Below are positions 37,203-38,477 of a DNA stretch of 38,477 bases, one piece after another. Numbering within the stretch: position 1 is the first letter of the stretch; every line of letters begins with the position of its first letter. The notes below the pieces were generated by a model. It was not told the origin of the DNA, made no database searches, and saw only the letters and a list, made by a program, of their open reading frames with translations. Source of the stretch: Bacillota bacterium (GTDB lineage: Bacteria; Bacillota; Clostridia; Oscillospirales; Ruminococcaceae); contig JAEXUW010000003.1 in assembly GCA_023439835.1 (NCBI GenBank), forward strand, positions 1 to 38,477, given 5' to 3'. The position numbers were made by a program, and so were the translations under genes.

Positions 37203-38237
37203 ATGGAAGGGCATTATGTAAATGATATTCTTGAAAAAGTCTTAGAAGAGAGGAAATACACATTTGAATCGTTGGGAACATATCTATGGGAGGTGAAAAT
37301 CAGTAAGAAAATAAAGTCATACTTCAAAGGAATATATATAGAAAGTGTTGATATCGATAAGCTATATGATTTTTTCAATCACATCAGATTTAAAGCTAAC
37401 GGCGAATTGTTAAGCACTAAATATTTAAAGGCAATTCGAACGCTTTTAAAAGCAACGTTCAAGAAAGCGCTTTTTGTAGGGTATATTAATTACAACCCTT
37501 TTGATTATGATTTCAAATTGCCAAAAGGAAAAGAACATATTGCAACAAATAGGGTTATTTCAAACAATGATTTGAAAAAGCTTTTAGAAGTAATTGATGA
37601 GAATCCAAAATGGCAGGTCATGATTCCTGTTTTGCTTCTTACTGGGCTAAGGATCGGGGAGTTTCTTGGGCTATATTGGTCTGATATTGACTATCAGCAG
37701 AAAATAATATATGTAACTAGAGCTATATCAAGAAAATATCTAGAAACACCTGAAGGGAAAATAATATGCCTGGGTGTTCAGACAGGGAATACGAAAACAG
37801 TACAAAGTGTTCGGGAGCTGCCTGTTTCTGAGGAAGTGCTTGATATTCTAAAGCGTTGGCATGATTATATTATTACGGATGCTAAAAGGATGAAACGCAT
37901 TAAAGAACAAAAAAATGAAAACTTAGTGTTTCCAAACAGCTTGGGCAGGCTAACAAAATACAACACAATATATAAGGAGCTAAAGGCTTTTCTCAAAAAA
38001 CATGATTTGGGGCATTGTGAAATTATGTTTCACAAATTTCGACATTGCTATGCTACTCACTTAGTTGATTGCGGCGTAGATATTAATGTAATTTCTAAAC
38101 TCTTAGGACATAAAAACATAACAACAACGGCTGCTGTATATGCTAAGGTAAATATTGAACCTAAAATTGAGGCAATAAAGCTACATTCTAAGTACATAAA
38201 TAAGCTTTTTATTGACAATTATGATAAAAATCAATAA
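37203..38237 (+). CDS. int: tyrosine recombinase / integrase
   Basis: 344 residues with all catalytic positions: R150 (TGLRIGEFLGL), K199, H277-x2-R280 (HKFRHCYATHL), H303 (LGHKNITTT) and the nucleophile Y313 (AAVYAKV). The N-terminal ~110 residues form the DNA arm/core-binding part. AGGAGG lies 12 nt before the ATG, a somewhat long gap. It inserts and excises the element at the tRNA sequence 3 bp beyond its stop codon. The gene reads toward the attachment site, as in many ICEs. Confidence 0.93.
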   Translation: MEGHYVNDILEKVLEERKYTFESLGTYLWEVKISKKIKSYFKGIYIESVDIDKLYDFFNHIRFKANGELLSTKYLKAIRTLLKATFKKALFVGYINYNPFDYDFKLPKGKEHIATNRVISNNDLKKLLEVIDENPKWQVMIPVLLLTGLRIGEFLGLYWSDIDYQQKIIYVTRAISRKYLETPEGKIICLGVQTGNTKTVQSVRELPVSEEVLDILKRWHDYIITDAKRMKRIKEQKNENLVFPNSLGRLTKYNTIYKELKAFLKKHDLGHCEIMFHKFRHCYATHLVDCGVDINVISKLLGHKNITTTAAVYAKVNIEPKIEAIKLHSKYINKLFIDNYDKNQ

Positions 38238-38239
38238 TA

Positions 38240-38262
38240 TTCGAGTCCAACTTGGGGAGCCA
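38240..38262 (+). other. attachment site: 3' end of a tRNA gene, probably tRNA-Asn
   Basis: TTCGAGT-CCAAC-TTGGGGA-G-CCA reads as T-loop, T-stem 3' strand, acceptor 3' strand, discriminator G and CCA. A G discriminator and this T-arm match tRNA-Asn in other bacteria. The other ~50 nt of the tRNA are absent, so this is the duplicated half left at one end after integration. Confidence 0.8.
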
Positions 38263-38266
38263 CAAA

Positions 38267-38291
38267 CCCCGTAGATACGTCATCTACGGGG
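38267..38291 (+). terminator. terminator downstream of the attachment site
   Basis: CCCCGTAGAT-ACGTC-ATCTACGGGG followed by TGTTTTGTTTTT. Probably the original terminator of the tRNA gene; it now also ends int transcription. Confidence 0.88.
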
Positions 38292-38308
38292 TGTTTTGTT
38301 TTTCAAGG

Positions 38309-38330
38309 GTAACCGTCAAACCATCCCCAC
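38309..38330. mobile_element. possible end of an IS66-family insertion sequence
   Basis: Starts GTAACCGTCAAACC. IS66-family ends typically begin GTAA followed by a C/G-rich segment. The adjoining frame on the minus strand reads like the end of a transposase, and a terminator hairpin (38346-38382) lies between. The insertion runs off the window. Confidence 0.4.
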
Positions 38331-38391
38331 CTTGACAGCAATTAAAAACGCCGCCCAACTCAACAAAAACGAGATGGACGGTGAAATTTGC

Positions 38392-38477
38392 TTATTCAGT
38401 TTTTAGCTTAAGGTTTTCAGGCAAATTTTCTAACCAGGGCAGGAGAGTTTCAACGTGCTGTCCTGATTGGATTTTCT
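38392..38477 (-). CDS. 3' end of a probable IS66-type transposase (partial)
   Basis: The visible residues are IQSGQHVETLLPWLENLPEN, then LKLKTE and a stop. LLPW followed by a short LP motif just before the C-terminus resembles the end of IS66-family TnpC proteins. Only 28 codons are in the window, so this is tentative. Confidence 0.4.
   Translation of the reverse strand, partial: KIQSGQHVETLLPWLENLPENLKLKTE

Overview
The window is most of an integrative and conjugative element (ICE) from a low-GC Gram-positive gut anaerobe, most likely a Ruminococcus-type Clostridia species. The evidence is AGGAGG ribosome sites, consensus -35/-10 promoters, and Firmicutes conjugation genes: a MobL-like relaxase, TrsE-like VirB4, PrgI protein, Maff2-like pilin, TrbL-like channel and DUF3991/TOPRIM protein. 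Species-level assignment is inference. The right end of the element is inside the window. A complete tyrosine integrase (37203-38237) stops 3 bp before a sequence that fits the 3' part of a tRNA, probably tRNA-Asn (38240-38262). This is followed by a tRNA-type terminator and then chromosomal DNA carrying the edge of a probable IS66-family insertion. The left end of the element lies outside the window, and so do the VirD4 coupling protein and cell-wall hydrolase that such an element should have.

Layout, read mostly on the minus strand from right to left. 32.7-34.9 kb holds the maintenance block parA, a small membrane protein, parB and an AbrB-like regulator. 30.5-32.4 kb holds a TIR-domain protein and the DUF3991/TOPRIM protein. 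22.1-29.7 kb holds the mating apparatus (Maff2-like pilin, TrbL, PrgI, VirB4, an anchored protein). 13.7-22.0 kb holds a giant ArdC-N/methylase/SNF2-helicase protein, comparable to phage P1 DarB, and a HAD phosphatase. 2.4-11.3 kb holds accessory transfer genes, an ArdC antirestriction protease, SSB, an RHH protein, a candidate oriT, MobC and the relaxase. 0.1-1.9 kb holds a type III toxin-antitoxin system (ToxIN/CptIN-like) and a Dam methylase.

Between these conserved blocks sit cargo modules: toxIN with dam, a DUF5131 gene with small membrane genes, a probable type I toxin/antisense-RNA locus, an orphan YefM antitoxin with small membrane genes, the TIR gene, a lipoprotein gene, and a pair of zinc-finger genes. 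Four of the cargo sites are bracketed by 60-120 bp direct repeats copied from the adjoining backbone. This is the most striking structural pattern in the window.

Three further patterns cross gene boundaries. (1) A 15-bp palindrome, GTGCC-N5-GGCAC, occurs 13 times, almost always between a stop codon and the next ribosome site. (2) Many element proteins end in a short basic tail (KR, RR or GR), and three share an LPFPxV motif before it, which suggests a common C-terminal signal. (3) Two 117-bp leaders, upstream of parA and of a zinc-finger gene, are identical except for the core of a hairpin, where the changes on the two arms compensate each other.
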